The notes under the pieces were generated by a model that saw nothing but the letters and a program-made list of their open reading frames with translations, had not been told where the DNA came from and ran no database searches. From Synechococcus sp. UW140 (GTDB lineage Bacteria; Cyanobacteriota; Cyanobacteriia; PCC-6307; Cyanobiaceae), in the NCBI GenBank assembly GCA_945861595.1, contig CAMAVE010000007.1:1-48589 (forward strand): 48,589 nt of DNA, written 5' to 3'. Shown here piece by piece: positions 7,582 to 16,723 of this stretch (position 1 is the stretch's first letter; each line of letters opens with the position of its first letter). The translations under genes and the position numbers were made by a program.

Positions 7582-9738
7582 ATGGTCCGTACCGCCGCTG
7601 AAGCCGCCGTCGCCGCGATGCATCGGGCTGTGACGGGCGAACCGCTTGAACCAGAGCCGGCGGCCATGGACCAGCCCACCCATGGGGTGCAAAGCACCCA
7701 GGAGTCGATGGAAGCCCCGCTGGCCGAAGACGGTTCCACCGACAACCTCCAACCCCGGACCCAAGCGGATGCCGATCGGCCTAGCAACGATCAGGCCCTG
7801 AATTCCACCTCCCGCCTAACCACCCCCTTGAGCCAAAACCAGGAGCTGGGTGATTTCATCGAAGTCTCCGGCCTACTCAGCTACGACCCGGCGGCGATCA
7901 CCCGCATCTATGCCGGCCACCCCCAGCGGCTGATCCGGCGCCTTTGGCAAACCCTGGTGCCGATCGGCCTGTATCTGCTCGGGGTGGTCTTTGACTGGTT
8001 CACCGGCCAACTGAAGGACCGGGACCGGGGCCGCCAACGGGCGCGCGAATGCGCCGAACTGTTGGCCGATCTAGGTCCAGCCTTCATTAAGGCAGGCCAG
8101 GCCCTCTCGACCCGGCCCGACATCATTCCGCCCCTGTTGCTGGAGGAACTGGCCCAGCTGCAGGACCAACTTCCCGGCTTCGACAGCGGCCTGGCCATGG
8201 CCTGCATCGAGGACGACCTGGGCGCTCCGGTCGACCAGATCTATGCCCAACTGGAACGGGAACCGATTTCGGCAGCATCCCTGGGCCAGGTGCATCGGGG
8301 CGTGCTGCTCAGCGGCGAAAAGGTGGCCGTCAAGGTGCAACGGCCGGGCCTGCGGGAGCAGATCACCCTTGATCTTTATATCGTTCGCAATATCGCCGCT
8401 TGGCTCAACCAGAATATCGGCCTGATTCGCAGTGATCTTGTAGCCCTAATCGATGAACTCGGTAAACGGGTCTTCGAAGAGATGGACTACCTCAACGAAG
8501 CCGCCAACGCCGAACAATTTGCCGCCCTCCATCGGCACAACAAGCGCATTGCTGTGCCGGCGATCTACCACCAGGCCACCAGCCGCCGCGTGCTGACCAT
8601 GGAATGGATTGATGGGGTCAAACTCACCAACCTGGAAGCGGTTAGGGCGATCGGCATGGATCCCGATGACATGGTGCAGGTGGGCGTGAATTGCAGCCTG
8701 CAACAGCTGCTCGAACACGGTTTTTTCCATGCCGATCCCCATCCCGGCAACCTGTTGGCCCTGGCCGATGGCCGATTGGCCTACCTGGATTTCGGCATGA
8801 TGAGTGAGGTGAGCCGCGAAGCCCGCACCGGCTTAATCCAGGCTGTGGTTCACCTCGTCAATCGGAATTTTCCAGCCCTTTCCAAAGACTTTGTCAGCCT
8901 GGGATTCCTCGCTAACGACGTCAATCTAGAACCGATTGTTCCTGCCTTTGAAAGTGTGTTCAGCCAGGCCCTGGAGATGGGTGTGAGCCGCATGGATTTC
9001 AAAGCCGTCACCGACGACCTCTCCGGCGTGATGTATCGCTTCCCTTTCCGGGTTCCCCCCTATTACGCCCTGATCATCCGCTCTCTGGTGACCCTGGAAG
9101 GCATTGCCTTAAGCGTCGATCCCAACTTCAAGATCCTTGGAGCCGCCTATCCCTATTTCGCCCGGCGCCTGATGGAAGATCCCGATCCCCAGCTGCGCGA
9201 CAGCCTGCGGGAAATGCTCTTCGATGGCGAAATCTTCCGCTGGCAACGGCTTGACAACCTGATCACCAGTGCCGCCTCAGGTGCCGAGCTGGATCTCGAT
9301 GGCCTGCTTGATCAGGTGCTGGATTTTCTCTTCTCCCCCCATGCCGGCCTGCTACGCCAGCAATTGGTGGATGGCCTGGTCAACCAGATGGATGCCCTGG
9401 GCTGGCAAGCGGCCCTGCGGCTCAGCCAACGGTTGCCGAAACGGCTCCAACCCCCCGGCCTGCGCGACCGCGATCCGATCAGCACCAGTGATGTGGAGCT
9501 GCTCTCCCTCGAGCCCATCCAACGGCTGGTGGTGATCCTGCAGCAATTGCCAGGCTTTGAGCCCCAACTGCTGCTCAAGCGCCTGCCGCGCCTCATCCAG
9601 GAACCGGACCTGCGCCAAATGGGCCTGGACCTGGCCCGGGGCCTGGCCGAACGGGGCGTGGTGCGGTTGCTGCGCGATGTGCTGGTCTCCCCGTCCAACC
9701 GCCGGGCCATGGGCATGGCCGCCGCTGGCGGCGCCTAA
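7582..9738 (+). CDS. ABC1/UbiB/AarF-family kinase-like protein
   Basis: The product is up to 718 residues. The conserved domain begins near residue 90 (GDFIEVSGLLSYDPAAI). It has the UbiB/ADCK hallmarks: the KxGQ motif (FIKAGQALSTRPD), an alanine-rich nucleotide loop (ISAASLGQVHRG), the VAVKVQRPG lysine strand, the catalytic region FHADPHPGNLLAL and the metal-binding YLDFGMM. Family members are atypical kinases or ATPases linked to isoprenoid quinone (plastoquinone, tocopherol) metabolism; cyanobacteria carry several, and the exact role of this copy cannot be told. The C-terminal ~200 residues have a membrane-protein-like leucine-rich character. Residues 1-90 are low-complexity and unconserved, so a later ATG such as 7666 may be the true start. 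It is divergent from recN. Confidence 0.88.
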   Translation: MVRTAAEAAVAAMHRAVTGEPLEPEPAAMDQPTHGVQSTQESMEAPLAEDGSTDNLQPRTQADADRPSNDQALNSTSRLTTPLSQNQELGDFIEVSGLLSYDPAAITRIYAGHPQRLIRRLWQTLVPIGLYLLGVVFDWFTGQLKDRDRGRQRARECAELLADLGPAFIKAGQALSTRPDIIPPLLLEELAQLQDQLPGFDSGLAMACIEDDLGAPVDQIYAQLEREPISAASLGQVHRGVLLSGEKVAVKVQRPGLREQITLDLYIVRNIAAWLNQNIGLIRSDLVALIDELGKRVFEEMDYLNEAANAEQFAALHRHNKRIAVPAIYHQATSRRVLTMEWIDGVKLTNLEAVRAIGMDPDDMVQVGVNCSLQQLLEHGFFHADPHPGNLLALADGRLAYLDFGMMSEVSREARTGLIQAVVHLVNRNFPALSKDFVSLGFLANDVNLEPIVPAFESVFSQALEMGVSRMDFKAVTDDLSGVMYRFPFRVPPYYALIIRSLVTLEGIALSVDPNFKILGAAYPYFARRLMEDPDPQLRDSLREMLFDGEIFRWQRLDNLITSAASGAELDLDGLLDQVLDFLFSPHAGLLRQQLVDGLVNQMDALGWQAALRLSQRLPKRLQPPGLRDRDPISTSDVELLSLEPIQRLVVILQQLPGFEPQLLLKRLPRLIQEPDLRQMGLDLARGLAERGVVRLLRDVLVSPSNRRAMGMAAAGGA

Positions 9739-9770
9739 AATCTCTGGCAACACCCTTAGGTATTCAGGTT

Positions 9771-10412
9771 TTGACCCAGGTTTTGCCAAAGCTTGCGGGC
9801 CGGATCAGCCGCCGCCAGGCCGCCAGCCAGCCCCGTCAAAGGGGCCGCAAACGACTTCAAGTTGCCGCTGCCCTGCTGGGTCTAGGCCTGGCCACCTCCA
9901 TGCCCGCCGCCCAAGCGGCCACCAATGTGGTGTTCGTGAGTGGCGCCTTCATGCGCTCGATCTCGGTGGCGGATCTCGAAAGCCTGGCCCAAACCGGCCA
10001 AGCCAGGGGCTTGCTGGCCGATGTGCTCATCCTCAGCAAACAGAAACCGGCCGATGTGGCCAAGCTGCTCAACCAGCAACTAACCCTGCCGATCGTGCTC
10101 ACCAGCCGGCTGCTCAACACCCGGATCGGCGAAGCGATCCTGGCGAGGGTGGCCCAGATCGTTTTCCCGCTCAAGGCCAAGGCCTATGGCGTGCCCGCCC
10201 TGAAGGCCGGTGTGATCCTGGGCCTGGACAACAGCAAGGGCAGCCTTTCGGCAATCAGCTTCCTCAAGGCCTATCCCACCAGTGAGATGCAGGTGAGTAT
10301 TCCGGCCCTGATGTCCATCGCCAGCAAGGCAAGCTCGATCGCCGATCTGGTCAATTTCTTCTCGAATTCCCCCTTGGATGGTCTCAAGGGCGAAACGACT
10401 AGCAGCAAATGA
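9771..10412 (+). CDS. DUF1400-domain exported protein without a hydrolase domain
   Basis: The 213-residue product begins at a TTG. A basic N-terminus is followed by a hydrophobic segment and a likely signal cleavage site (AALLGLGLATSMPAAQA, residues 33-49). The mature part matches the DUF1400 pattern (VSGAFMRSISVADLESLAQTG, then LPIVLTSRLLNTRIGEAIL). In cyanobacteria DUF1400 usually precedes an alpha/beta-hydrolase domain; here it is the whole protein, with no catalytic Ser/His/Asp set. It starts 32 bases after the UbiB-like gene and is probably co-transcribed with it, and a terminator follows. Location is inferred to be periplasm or thylakoid lumen. The start is uncertain. Confidence 0.8.
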   Translation: MTQVLPKLAGRISRRQAASQPRQRGRKRLQVAAALLGLGLATSMPAAQAATNVVFVSGAFMRSISVADLESLAQTGQARGLLADVLILSKQKPADVAKLLNQQLTLPIVLTSRLLNTRIGEAILARVAQIVFPLKAKAYGVPALKAGVILGLDNSKGSLSAISFLKAYPTSEMQVSIPALMSIASKASSIADLVNFFSNSPLDGLKGETTSSK

Positions 10413-10467
10413 GCTTGGGGGGAACCGACCCCGACCCAAGGAGCTCCCTTGGGGATCAAACCGGCTG

Positions 10468-10492
10468 AAAAGCCCTTGCCCTCAGGGCTTTT
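10468..10492 (+). terminator. Intrinsic terminator after the DUF1400 gene
   Basis: AAAAGCCC (10468-10475) pairs perfectly with GGGCTTTT (10485-10492) around a 9-base loop. The run of four T is part of the stem, and no longer T-tail follows. It separates the DUF1400 gene from thrC. Confidence 0.6.
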
Positions 10493-10534
10493 GTCCTGAG
10501 CCGTAGATTCACCCCAACCCTCCCTTCGCTGCCC

Positions 10535-11638
10535 GTGCCTCTGCTGTCCGCCCTCCGGCGCCTGGGTTCCAAGCCGGTGATGCAGGACTGGCCAGGCCTG
10601 ATCGAGGCCTACCGGTCCTGGCTGCCGGTTTCGGCAGCTACGCCGGTGATCACCCTGCGCGAGGGGGCAACCCCCCTGATCCCGGCGCCGGTGATCTCTG
10701 AGCGGATCGGCCGGGGGGTGAAGGTGTTCCTCAAATACGACGGTCTTAATCCCACCGGTTCCTTCAAGGACCGGGGCATGACCATGGCGATCAGCAAGGC
10801 CCGCGAAGCCGCCTCTGAGGCCGTGATCTGCGCCAGCACCGGCAACACCTCCGCTTCAGCGGCGGCCTATGCCCGCCGGGCCGGCATGCGGGCCTTTGTG
10901 CTGATTCCCGATGGCTACGTAGCCCAGGGCAAGCTGGCCCAGGCCCTGCTCTACGGAGCCGAAGTGTTAGCGGTGAAGGGCAACTTCGATCGGGCCCTAG
11001 CGATCGTGCGCGAGGTGGCCGACACCTACCCGATCACCCTGGTGAACTCCCTCAACCCCTTCCGGCTCCAGGGCCAGAAAACCGCCGCCTTTGAGGTGGT
11101 GGATGCCCTGGGAGATGCGCCGGATTGGCTCTGCATTCCCGTGGGCAATGCCGGCAACATCAGCGCCTACTGGATGGGCTTCAAGGAATACAAAGCCGCT
11201 GGCCGCAGCCGCACCCTGCCGCGGATGATGGGCTTCCAAGCCGCCGGAGCTGCGCCGATGGTGCTCGGCCACACCGTGGAGCAGCCCGACACGATCGCCA
11301 CGGCGATCCGGATCGGCAACCCGGTGAACAAGGACAACGCCCTGAAAGCCCAGGGCGAAAGCCAGGGCGCCTTCATGGCCGTCACCGACGCCGAGATCAT
11401 CGAGGCCTACAAATTGCTCGGCAGTGGCGAAGGGGTCTTCTGTGAACCGGCCAGCGCCGCTTCCGTGGCCGGGTTGATCAAACGCCGCGAGGAAGTGCCG
11501 TTCGGCGCCACGGTGGTTTGCGTGCTCACGGGCAACGGCCTCAAGGACCCCGATACGGCGATCGAAAACAACGACTCGAAATTCCACACCGGCATCGAGC
11601 CCAATACCGCCACGGTGGCCCAGGTGCTCGGCTTCTGA
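10535..11638 (+). CDS. thrC: Threonine synthase
   Basis: ThrC converts O-phosphohomoserine to threonine with pyridoxal phosphate, the last step of threonine synthesis. The 367-residue protein has the short (class II-like) architecture of cyanobacteria and actinobacteria. The PLP lysine is in NPTGSFKDRG (Lys78), the phosphate-binding loop is in IPVGNAGNIS, and the substrate-loop region is ASTGNTSASAAAYA. The start is GTG (VPLLSALRR). It is the last gene left of the probable origin. No strong terminator immediately follows; the next good one is at 11822-11848. Confidence 0.95.
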   Translation: MPLLSALRRLGSKPVMQDWPGLIEAYRSWLPVSAATPVITLREGATPLIPAPVISERIGRGVKVFLKYDGLNPTGSFKDRGMTMAISKAREAASEAVICASTGNTSASAAAYARRAGMRAFVLIPDGYVAQGKLAQALLYGAEVLAVKGNFDRALAIVREVADTYPITLVNSLNPFRLQGQKTAAFEVVDALGDAPDWLCIPVGNAGNISAYWMGFKEYKAAGRSRTLPRMMGFQAAGAAPMVLGHTVEQPDTIATAIRIGNPVNKDNALKAQGESQGAFMAVTDAEIIEAYKLLGSGEGVFCEPASAASVAGLIKRREEVPFGATVVCVLTGNGLKDPDTAIENNDSKFHTGIEPNTATVAQVLGF

Positions 11639-11714
11639 ATTCGGGCCCATCGAAACCGACGACCAACCCTGCGCCCGAGCCCGGTGCCCCGGGGCGTTAG
11701 GCCAGGCCTGTCTT

Positions 11715-11848
11715 TGAAACGGCCCTGCCAAAGGGGGGAAACACCCCTACCGCAGGCTCTAGCAGACCCGGTATGGGCGCGATCCGGCTGGAGCACGGTT
11801 CAACGACATGGCGACTTGATTGGGCTCACCCTTCGGTGGGCCCTTTTT
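11715..11848 (+). ncRNA. Candidate Yfr2-type small RNA next to the origin
   Basis: The non-coding stretch after thrC has two strong hairpins. The first is compound: outer stem CCTGC (11724-11728) with GCAGG (11752-11756), inner stem AGGGG (11732-11736) with CCCCT (11744-11748), and terminal loop GGAAACA (11737-11743). The second (11822-11843) is an intrinsic terminator with a T-run. A 5' hairpin exposing GGAAACA plus a 3' terminator is the hallmark I recall for the cyanobacterial Yfr2 family, whose role is poorly understood. The 5' end is a guess because no -10 element was recognised. A reading frame of 127 codons covers this stretch, but its sequence is not protein-like. Confidence 0.55.
11822..11848 (+). 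terminator. Strong intrinsic terminator
   Basis: GGGCTCACC (11822-11830) pairs with GGTGGGCCC (11835-11843), nine pairs including one T-G wobble, with the loop CTTC. Five T follow at 11844-11848. It lies about 185 bases after thrC, so it may end the candidate small RNA, thrC readthrough, or both. Confidence 0.8.
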
Positions 11849-12224
11849 GATGACTTTTGGTCAAACCAACTGGGGAACCGGCCGATGGAAAGGCTGGGGA
11901 TTGGGCCGGACCGAACCTGGGAAAAAAACGGAAGAACACTCTCCCTCCAGAGGTCAATGTTTTCCCCAGGCCCGGGAAAAAGTGGAAAACGGTTGTTTTC
12001 GCGATTATGGGACTTGCTTTTCCCTGGCCTAAATTGGAAAAACCGTAGTTCCAGACAAGCTTATTGAGGTTTTCCCTGTTTTCCCCAGGCCCTACTGCTA
12101 CTGGATTGCTTCTTTGTTTAAGAGATCAATCCATTAATCAGAAGAAGGGACGGGAAGCCGACAAGCCGGACCGTTGCGCTTAGGCCGGGCCTGTGGAAGC
12201 GTGGGGGGCCCCTTGCGCTGGCCC
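11849..12224. other. Probable chromosomal replication origin (oriC) with DnaA-box-like cluster
   Basis: This 376-base non-coding stretch lies directly before dnaN, the usual origin position in Synechococcus and Prochlorococcus. At least eight TTTTCC-type 9-mers occur in both orientations: 11917-11925 (minus), 11960-11968, a minus copy ending at 11980, 11981-11989 (minus, TTTTCCACT), 12018-12026, 12033-12041 (minus), 12070-12078 and 12079-12087. Two are TTTTCCCCA and two TTTTCCCTG; the cyanobacterial DnaA box is TTTTCCACA. An A/T-richer segment at 12087-12145 could be the unwinding region. dnaA is not in the window, as is usual in this group. The promoter of dnaN must also lie here. Confidence 0.7.
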
Positions 12225-13379
12225 ATGAAGCTGGTTTGCTCCCAGGCCGAACTCAGCGCCAGCCTGCAACTGGTCAGCCGCGCCGTGGCCAGTCGCCCGA
12301 CCCATCCGGTTCTGGCCAATGTGTTGCTGACGGCCGATGCCGGCACGGGCCGGCTCAGCCTCACCGGCTTTGATCTCAGCCTTGGCATCCAAACCAGTCT
12401 GGCCGCCGCCGTTGAGGCCAGTGGCGCCATCACCCTGCCCGCCAAGATGTTTGGCGAGATCGTGTCGCGCCTTTCTGCCGATAGCCCGATCACCCTCAGC
12501 AGCGACGAAGGCAGCGAGCAGGTGGATCTCACGAGCAGCTCGGGCACCTACCAGATGCGGGGCATGCCAGCGGACGATTTCCCTGACCTGCCCCTGGTCC
12601 AAAGCGGTGAACCGATCCGGCTCGATCCAGAGGTGCTGGTGAAGGGCTTACGGGCCACGCTCTTTGCCAGCAGCAGCGATGAAGCCAAGCAGATTCTCAC
12701 CGGGGTGCACCTGGGCCTAGACGGCCAGGGCCTGGAATGCGCCGCTACCGATGGCCATCGTCTGGCCGTGCTCAAGCTCAATCACGCCCTGCCCGAGCAG
12801 GGGTTGCCTGAGGGGGCCGCTGGCACCGCGGTGGATGTCACCGTGCCGGCCCGCTCCCTGCGGGAACTGGAGCGCCTGCTCTCGGCTCGCCAGTCGGGCG
12901 AACCGGTGAGCCTGTTTTGTGATCGGGGCCAGGTGGTGTTCCTCTGGTCGGATCAGGTGCTCACGAGTCGCAGCCTCGATGGCACCTACCCCAACTACCG
13001 CCAGTTGATCCCAGACAGCTTCAGCCGCCAGCTGCAGGTGGATCGCCGGGCCCTGATCGCCGCCCTGGAGCGGGTGGCGGTGCTGGCCGATCAACACAAC
13101 AACGTCGTCAAGATCGTCAGTGATCCCCTGGCCGGCCAGTTGTTGATCAGTGCCGACGCCCAGGACGTGGGTAGTGGTTCCGAGAGCCTGGCGGCGGTGG
13201 TGAGTGGCGAGGCGATCCAAATCGCCTTCAACGTGCGTTACCTGATCGATGGTTTGAAAGCGATCGCCGCTGACCAGGTGGAGCTCCATTGCAATGCCCC
13301 CACCACGCCGGTGATCCTGGTGCCCGTGGGTGAGCCAGGCTTCACCTACCTGGTGATGCCGGTTCAGATCCGGAGCTGA
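12225..13379 (+). CDS. dnaN: DNA polymerase III sliding clamp (beta subunit)
   Basis: DnaN forms the ring-shaped dimer that tethers DNA polymerase III to DNA. The 384-residue product has the three-domain clamp layout and ends VILVPVGEPGFTYLVMPVQIRS, close to the family's usual MPMR(L) ending. The start is the ATG giving MKLVCSQAELSASLQ; the frame stays open 17 codons upstream to 12174, but that part is not clamp-like. It is the first gene right of the probable origin. Confidence 0.96.
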   Translation: MKLVCSQAELSASLQLVSRAVASRPTHPVLANVLLTADAGTGRLSLTGFDLSLGIQTSLAAAVEASGAITLPAKMFGEIVSRLSADSPITLSSDEGSEQVDLTSSSGTYQMRGMPADDFPDLPLVQSGEPIRLDPEVLVKGLRATLFASSSDEAKQILTGVHLGLDGQGLECAATDGHRLAVLKLNHALPEQGLPEGAAGTAVDVTVPARSLRELERLLSARQSGEPVSLFCDRGQVVFLWSDQVLTSRSLDGTYPNYRQLIPDSFSRQLQVDRRALIAALERVAVLADQHNNVVKIVSDPLAGQLLISADAQDVGSGSESLAAVVSGEAIQIAFNVRYLIDGLKAIAADQVELHCNAPTTPVILVPVGEPGFTYLVMPVQIRS

Positions 13380-13409
13380 GCCCCTTGACCAGACGCCAAC
13401 GCTGATTCC

Positions 13410-14282
13410 ATGGCCCTGCCCGACCAATTGCTCCTCAGCGACCTGTTGCGGCGCCAGGTGCGCTGCGAGCAAGGCCATGAGCACGGCATGGGCGTGTTGG
13501 CGTGGATGCATCCGCCGGTGCATCGTCTGTTGGGCTGGATCAGCAAACCGAGCCATTTGGGCTCCAAGCGCCTGGCCTGGCGCCTGAACCAGTTGCGCGG
13601 CCTGGGCGAGCAGGAGCTCTTTGTCCAGGGCGAGGGGGCCGACACCGACCTGCTCACGGTGGAACGGCTGCCGACCTTGATCGATGCCGCCTTAATTGGC
13701 CAGCAGGGCCAGGTTCTGGGCAGCGTTGCCGATGCGGCCGTGGAGCTCAGCAGCGGCCGCATCCTCCATTACCTGGTGGCCCGCAGTGACCCGAGGCTTC
13801 CTGGCAGCAGCCGCTGGCGCCTCAGCCCCGATCGCCTGCTGGATCAGCAACCGGGCCAGGTGGTCACCGCCCTCACCCAATTGGATGAACTCCCCCTGGC
13901 GCGGGCCAGTGTTCGTCAGGAATTCCTGCGCCGCTCCCGTCGCTGGCGCGACCAGATTGGTGAGGAAACCTCCCGCTTGCGGGACCAGTTTCAAGAGGTG
14001 GGCGGTCGCTTTGAGGAACGGCTGGAGGGCTGGTTGGAGGAGCCCGATGGTCCCGATTCGCCCCGCCGCTCCCCCTACGCAGACAGCCACTCCTCCGCAG
14101 ACAGCTACTCCTCCGCAAACAGCCATGGGGCTTGGGAAGCCTGGGGTGAGGATCCAGATCCGGATCCCTATGGCAGGCGTTACGACCCGCCTGGTGATCG
14201 CCGCTCCCGGTCCCGTCCGGATCCGCGTCAACGCCCTGACCCGGGCCAGGACCAGGACTCCGATGAGGATCCCTGGATCTAG
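13410..14282 (+). CDS. Conserved picocyanobacterial protein, PRC-barrel-like, with disordered Asp/Pro-rich tail
   Basis: The 290-residue protein sits between dnaN and purL, where Synechococcus and Prochlorococcus carry a conserved hypothetical gene. Residues ~1-130 contain two stretches resembling PRC-barrel strands ([12 protein letters not shown] and [40 protein letters not shown]). Residues ~165-215 are charged and helical. The last ~75 residues are low-complexity, rich in Asp, Pro, Ser and Arg, and probably disordered. An 18-base DNA repeat at 14080-14125 encodes [15 protein letters not shown] in this tail. Function is unknown; linkage to dnaN may reflect only conserved order. There is no signal peptide or membrane segment. 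Confidence 0.8.
   Translation: MALPDQLLLSDLLRRQVRCEQGHEHGMGVLAWMHPPVHRLLGWISKPSHLGSKRLAWRLNQLRGLGEQELFVQGEGADTDLLTVERLPTLIDAALIGQQGQVLGSVADAAVELSSGRILHYLVARSDPRLPGSSRWRLSPDRLLDQQPGQVVTALTQLDELPLARASVRQEFLRRSRRWRDQIGEETSRLRDQFQEVGGRFEERLEGWLEEPDGPDSPRRSPYADSHSSADSYSSANSHGAWEAWGEDPDPDPYGRRYDPPGDRRSRSRPDPRQRPDPGQDQDSDEDPWI
14080..14125 (+). repeat. 18-bp in-frame tandem repeat
   Basis: Two 18-base copies (14080-14097 and 14098-14115) differ at one base, and a third diverged partial copy follows to about 14125. They keep the reading frame and encode six-residue units ending in SSA within the disordered tail of the gene at 13410. Confidence 0.8.
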
Positions 14283-14353
14283 GTCGGTTCCAGGCCCTGG
14301 TTCCACCAGCCGGTTGGGCCCTCAGCCAGAGTGGGGCCATCTGCTTCGCTGCT

Positions 14354-16717
14354 GTGGTCGCCACACCGCCCTTTTCGCTTGCTGAGGCACTGCGTAAGGA
14401 GGGCCTCGGCAAGGCCGACTACGACGAAATCGTGCGCCGGCTCGGGCGGGAGCCAAACCGGGCCGAGCTGGGCATGTTTGGGGTGATGTGGTCCGAGCAT
14501 TGCTGCTACCGCAACTCCAGGCCCTTGTTGGGCCAGTTCCCCACCACCGGCCCCCGCATCCTGGTGGGACCGGGCGAGAACGCCGGTGTTGTGGATCTGG
14601 GCGAGGGCCAGCGACTGGCCTTCAAGATCGAAAGCCATAACCACCCCTCGGCCGTGGAACCGTTCCAGGGGGCGGCCACGGGGGTGGGCGGCATCCTGCG
14701 GGACATCTTCACCATGGGGGCCCGGCCGATCGCCCTGCTCAATGCCCTGCGCTTTGGTCCCCTGGAGGAGGGCCGCAACGTGGGTTTGATGGAAGGGGTG
14801 GTGGCTGGCATCGCCCATTACGGCAACTGCGTCGGCGTGCCGACCGTGGGCGGTGAGGTGGCCTTTGATCCCAGCTACAGCGGCAACCCCTTGGTGAATG
14901 CCATGGCCTTGGGGCTGATGGAAACTGAGGACATCGTGCGCTCGGGCGCCAGTGGCGTTGGCAATCCGGTGGTGTACGTGGGCAGCACCACGGGCCGCGA
15001 TGGCATGGGCGGCGCCAGTTTTGCCAGCGCCGAACTCACCGAAGCCTCCCTCGATGACCGACCCGCCGTGCAGGTGGGCGATCCCTTCCTGGAGAAGGGG
15101 TTGATCGAGGCCTGCCTGGAGGCTTTCCAGAGCGGCGATGTGGTGGCGGCCCAGGATATGGGTGCCGCCGGCCTCACCTGCAGTTGCTCGGAGATGGCCG
15201 CCAAGGGCGGTGTGGGGGTGGAGCTCGATCTCGATCTGGTGCCGGCCCGGGAGCAGGGCATGACGGCCTACGAGTTCCTGCTCTCGGAATCCCAAGAGCG
15301 CATGTTGTTCGTGGTGGCCAAGGGCCGGGAGGAGGCCCTGATGGCCCGTTTCCGCCGCTGGGGCCTGCAGGCGGCCGTGGTGGGCCGGGTCCTGGCCGAG
15401 AACGTGGTGCGCGTGCTCCAGCACGGCGAGGTGGCGGCTGAAGTGCCTGCCAATGCCCTGGCCGATGACACGCCGATCAACCAGCACACCCTGATCAGCG
15501 AACCTCCAGCCGACATCCAGGCCCATTGGCGCTGGTCGGAGGACCAGCTGCCTGCCGCCAGTGCGGCTGGGATCGGTTCCCGCAGTTGGAACCAGGTGCT
15601 TTTGGCCCTGCTCGATGACCCCACCATCGCCAGCAAGCGCTGGGTCTATCGCCAGTACGACCAACAGGTGCAGGCCAACACCGTGGTGCCCCCCGGCGGC
15701 GCCGATGCGGCCGTGGTGCGCCTGCGGCCCCAACAGGGACCTGGGGCCACGGAGGCGGCTAGCCGTGGTGTAGCGGCGGTGGTGGATTGTCCGAACCGCT
15801 GGGTGGCCCTAGACCCCGAGCGCGGCGCCATGGCCGCCGTGGCCGAGGCCGCCCGCAACCTCAGCTGCGTTGGCGCCGAACCCCTGGCCGTCACCGACAA
15901 CCTCAATTTCCCCTCGCCAGATACGGACACGGGCTATTGGCAGTTGGCCATGGCCTGCAGGGGGCTCTCCGCGGCCTGTAGCGCCCTGGATACGCCCGTC
16001 ACCGGCGGCAATGTCTCCCTCTACAACGAGACCCGCCTGCCCGATGGCCGCATGCAGCCGATCCATCCCACCCCCGTGGTGGGCATGGTTGGCCTGGTCC
16101 ACGACCTGGCCCAGGTCACGGGTCTGGCCTGGCAGCAAGCTGGCGCCGCCATCTGGCTCCTAGGCGTTCCCTTGGAGGCCCCAGCTGGCCCTGGGACCCC
16201 GGCTCAAGATGACCGGTTGACCCTGGCGGGAACCAGCTACCTGGAGTGCATCCACGGCCTGCTCACGGGCCGGCCGCCCCAGCTGGATCTGGCCTTGGAA
16301 AAGGCGGTTCAAGCATTCCTGCGCCGGGCGATTCGCGCTGGCCTGGTGGCCAGTGCCCATGACCTGGCCGATGGCGGCCTGGCCGTGGCCTTGGCCGAAG
16401 CCTGCATGGCCTCGGGCCTGGGGGTGAACGTTGCGGTTCCGGCCGGAACCACCCGCCTGGATCGCCTCCTGTTTGCCGAAGGCGGTGCCCGCATCCTGGT
16501 GAGCGTGGCCCCAGAGAAGGCCGAAGCCTGGCAGCAGGCCCTTGACCAAGCCGGTGGCGCAGGCCCTGCCATTCCCGCCCAACGGTTGGGCCAGGTTCAG
16601 GCGAGTCCTGATCTGGTGATCAGCCAGGCGGATCAGGCCTTGGTGCAGCTGCCGATCAGCGAGCTCAAGGAGAGTTATGAGCAGGCGATTCCCCGGCGGA
16701 TGGCAACCGGGGTCTGA
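14354..16717 (+). CDS. purL: Phosphoribosylformylglycinamidine synthase subunit PurL
   Basis: PurL makes FGAM from FGAR and ATP in purine synthesis. At 787 residues it is the small form, which works with separate PurS and PurQ; neither is in the window. It has the catalytic SHNHPS motif ([23 protein letters not shown]), the ATP/Mg loop [16 protein letters not shown], and a second AIR-synthase-like half with GGNVSLYNE and [17 protein letters not shown]. The start is a GTG ([17 protein letters not shown]), 71 bases after the previous stop. purF follows after 6 bases, so the two are surely one transcript. Confidence 0.96.
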   Translation: MVATPPFSLAEALRKEGLGKADYDEIVRRLGREPNRAELGMFGVMWSEHCCYRNSRPLLGQFPTTGPRILVGPGENAGVVDLGEGQRLAFKIESHNHPSAVEPFQGAATGVGGILRDIFTMGARPIALLNALRFGPLEEGRNVGLMEGVVAGIAHYGNCVGVPTVGGEVAFDPSYSGNPLVNAMALGLMETEDIVRSGASGVGNPVVYVGSTTGRDGMGGASFASAELTEASLDDRPAVQVGDPFLEKGLIEACLEAFQSGDVVAAQDMGAAGLTCSCSEMAAKGGVGVELDLDLVPAREQGMTAYEFLLSESQERMLFVVAKGREEALMARFRRWGLQAAVVGRVLAENVVRVLQHGEVAAEVPANALADDTPINQHTLISEPPADIQAHWRWSEDQLPAASAAGIGSRSWNQVLLALLDDPTIASKRWVYRQYDQQVQANTVVPPGGADAAVVRLRPQQGPGATEAASRGVAAVVDCPNRWVALDPERGAMAAVAEAARNLSCVGAEPLAVTDNLNFPSPDTDTGYWQLAMACRGLSAACSALDTPVTGGNVSLYNETRLPDGRMQPIHPTPVVGMVGLVHDLAQVTGLAWQQAGAAIWLLGVPLEAPAGPGTPAQDDRLTLAGTSYLECIHGLLTGRPPQLDLALEKAVQAFLRRAIRAGLVASAHDLADGGLAVALAEACMASGLGVNVAVPAGTTRLDRLLFAEGGARILVSVAPEKAEAWQQALDQAGGAGPAIPAQRLGQVQASPDLVISQADQALVQLPISELKESYEQAIPRRMATGV

Positions 16718-16723
16718 GGCAGA

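Noticed and set aside
7483-7764. N-terminal extension of RecN
   Set aside because: The extra 94 codons overlap the divergent UbiB-like gene, and RecN proteins begin at the LTGLRLENIAL segment.
11684-12067. 127-codon plus-strand frame in the thrC-dnaN gap
   Set aside because: It runs through two strong RNA hairpins and the TTTTCC cluster, and it has no recognisable domain and an unlikely amino acid pattern. The region is better read as RNA gene plus origin.
13692-15733. Long minus-strand frames opposite the dnaN-linked gene and purL
   Set aside because: They mirror well-recognised plus-strand genes, have biased shadow composition (His, Gly, Ala) and lack motifs.
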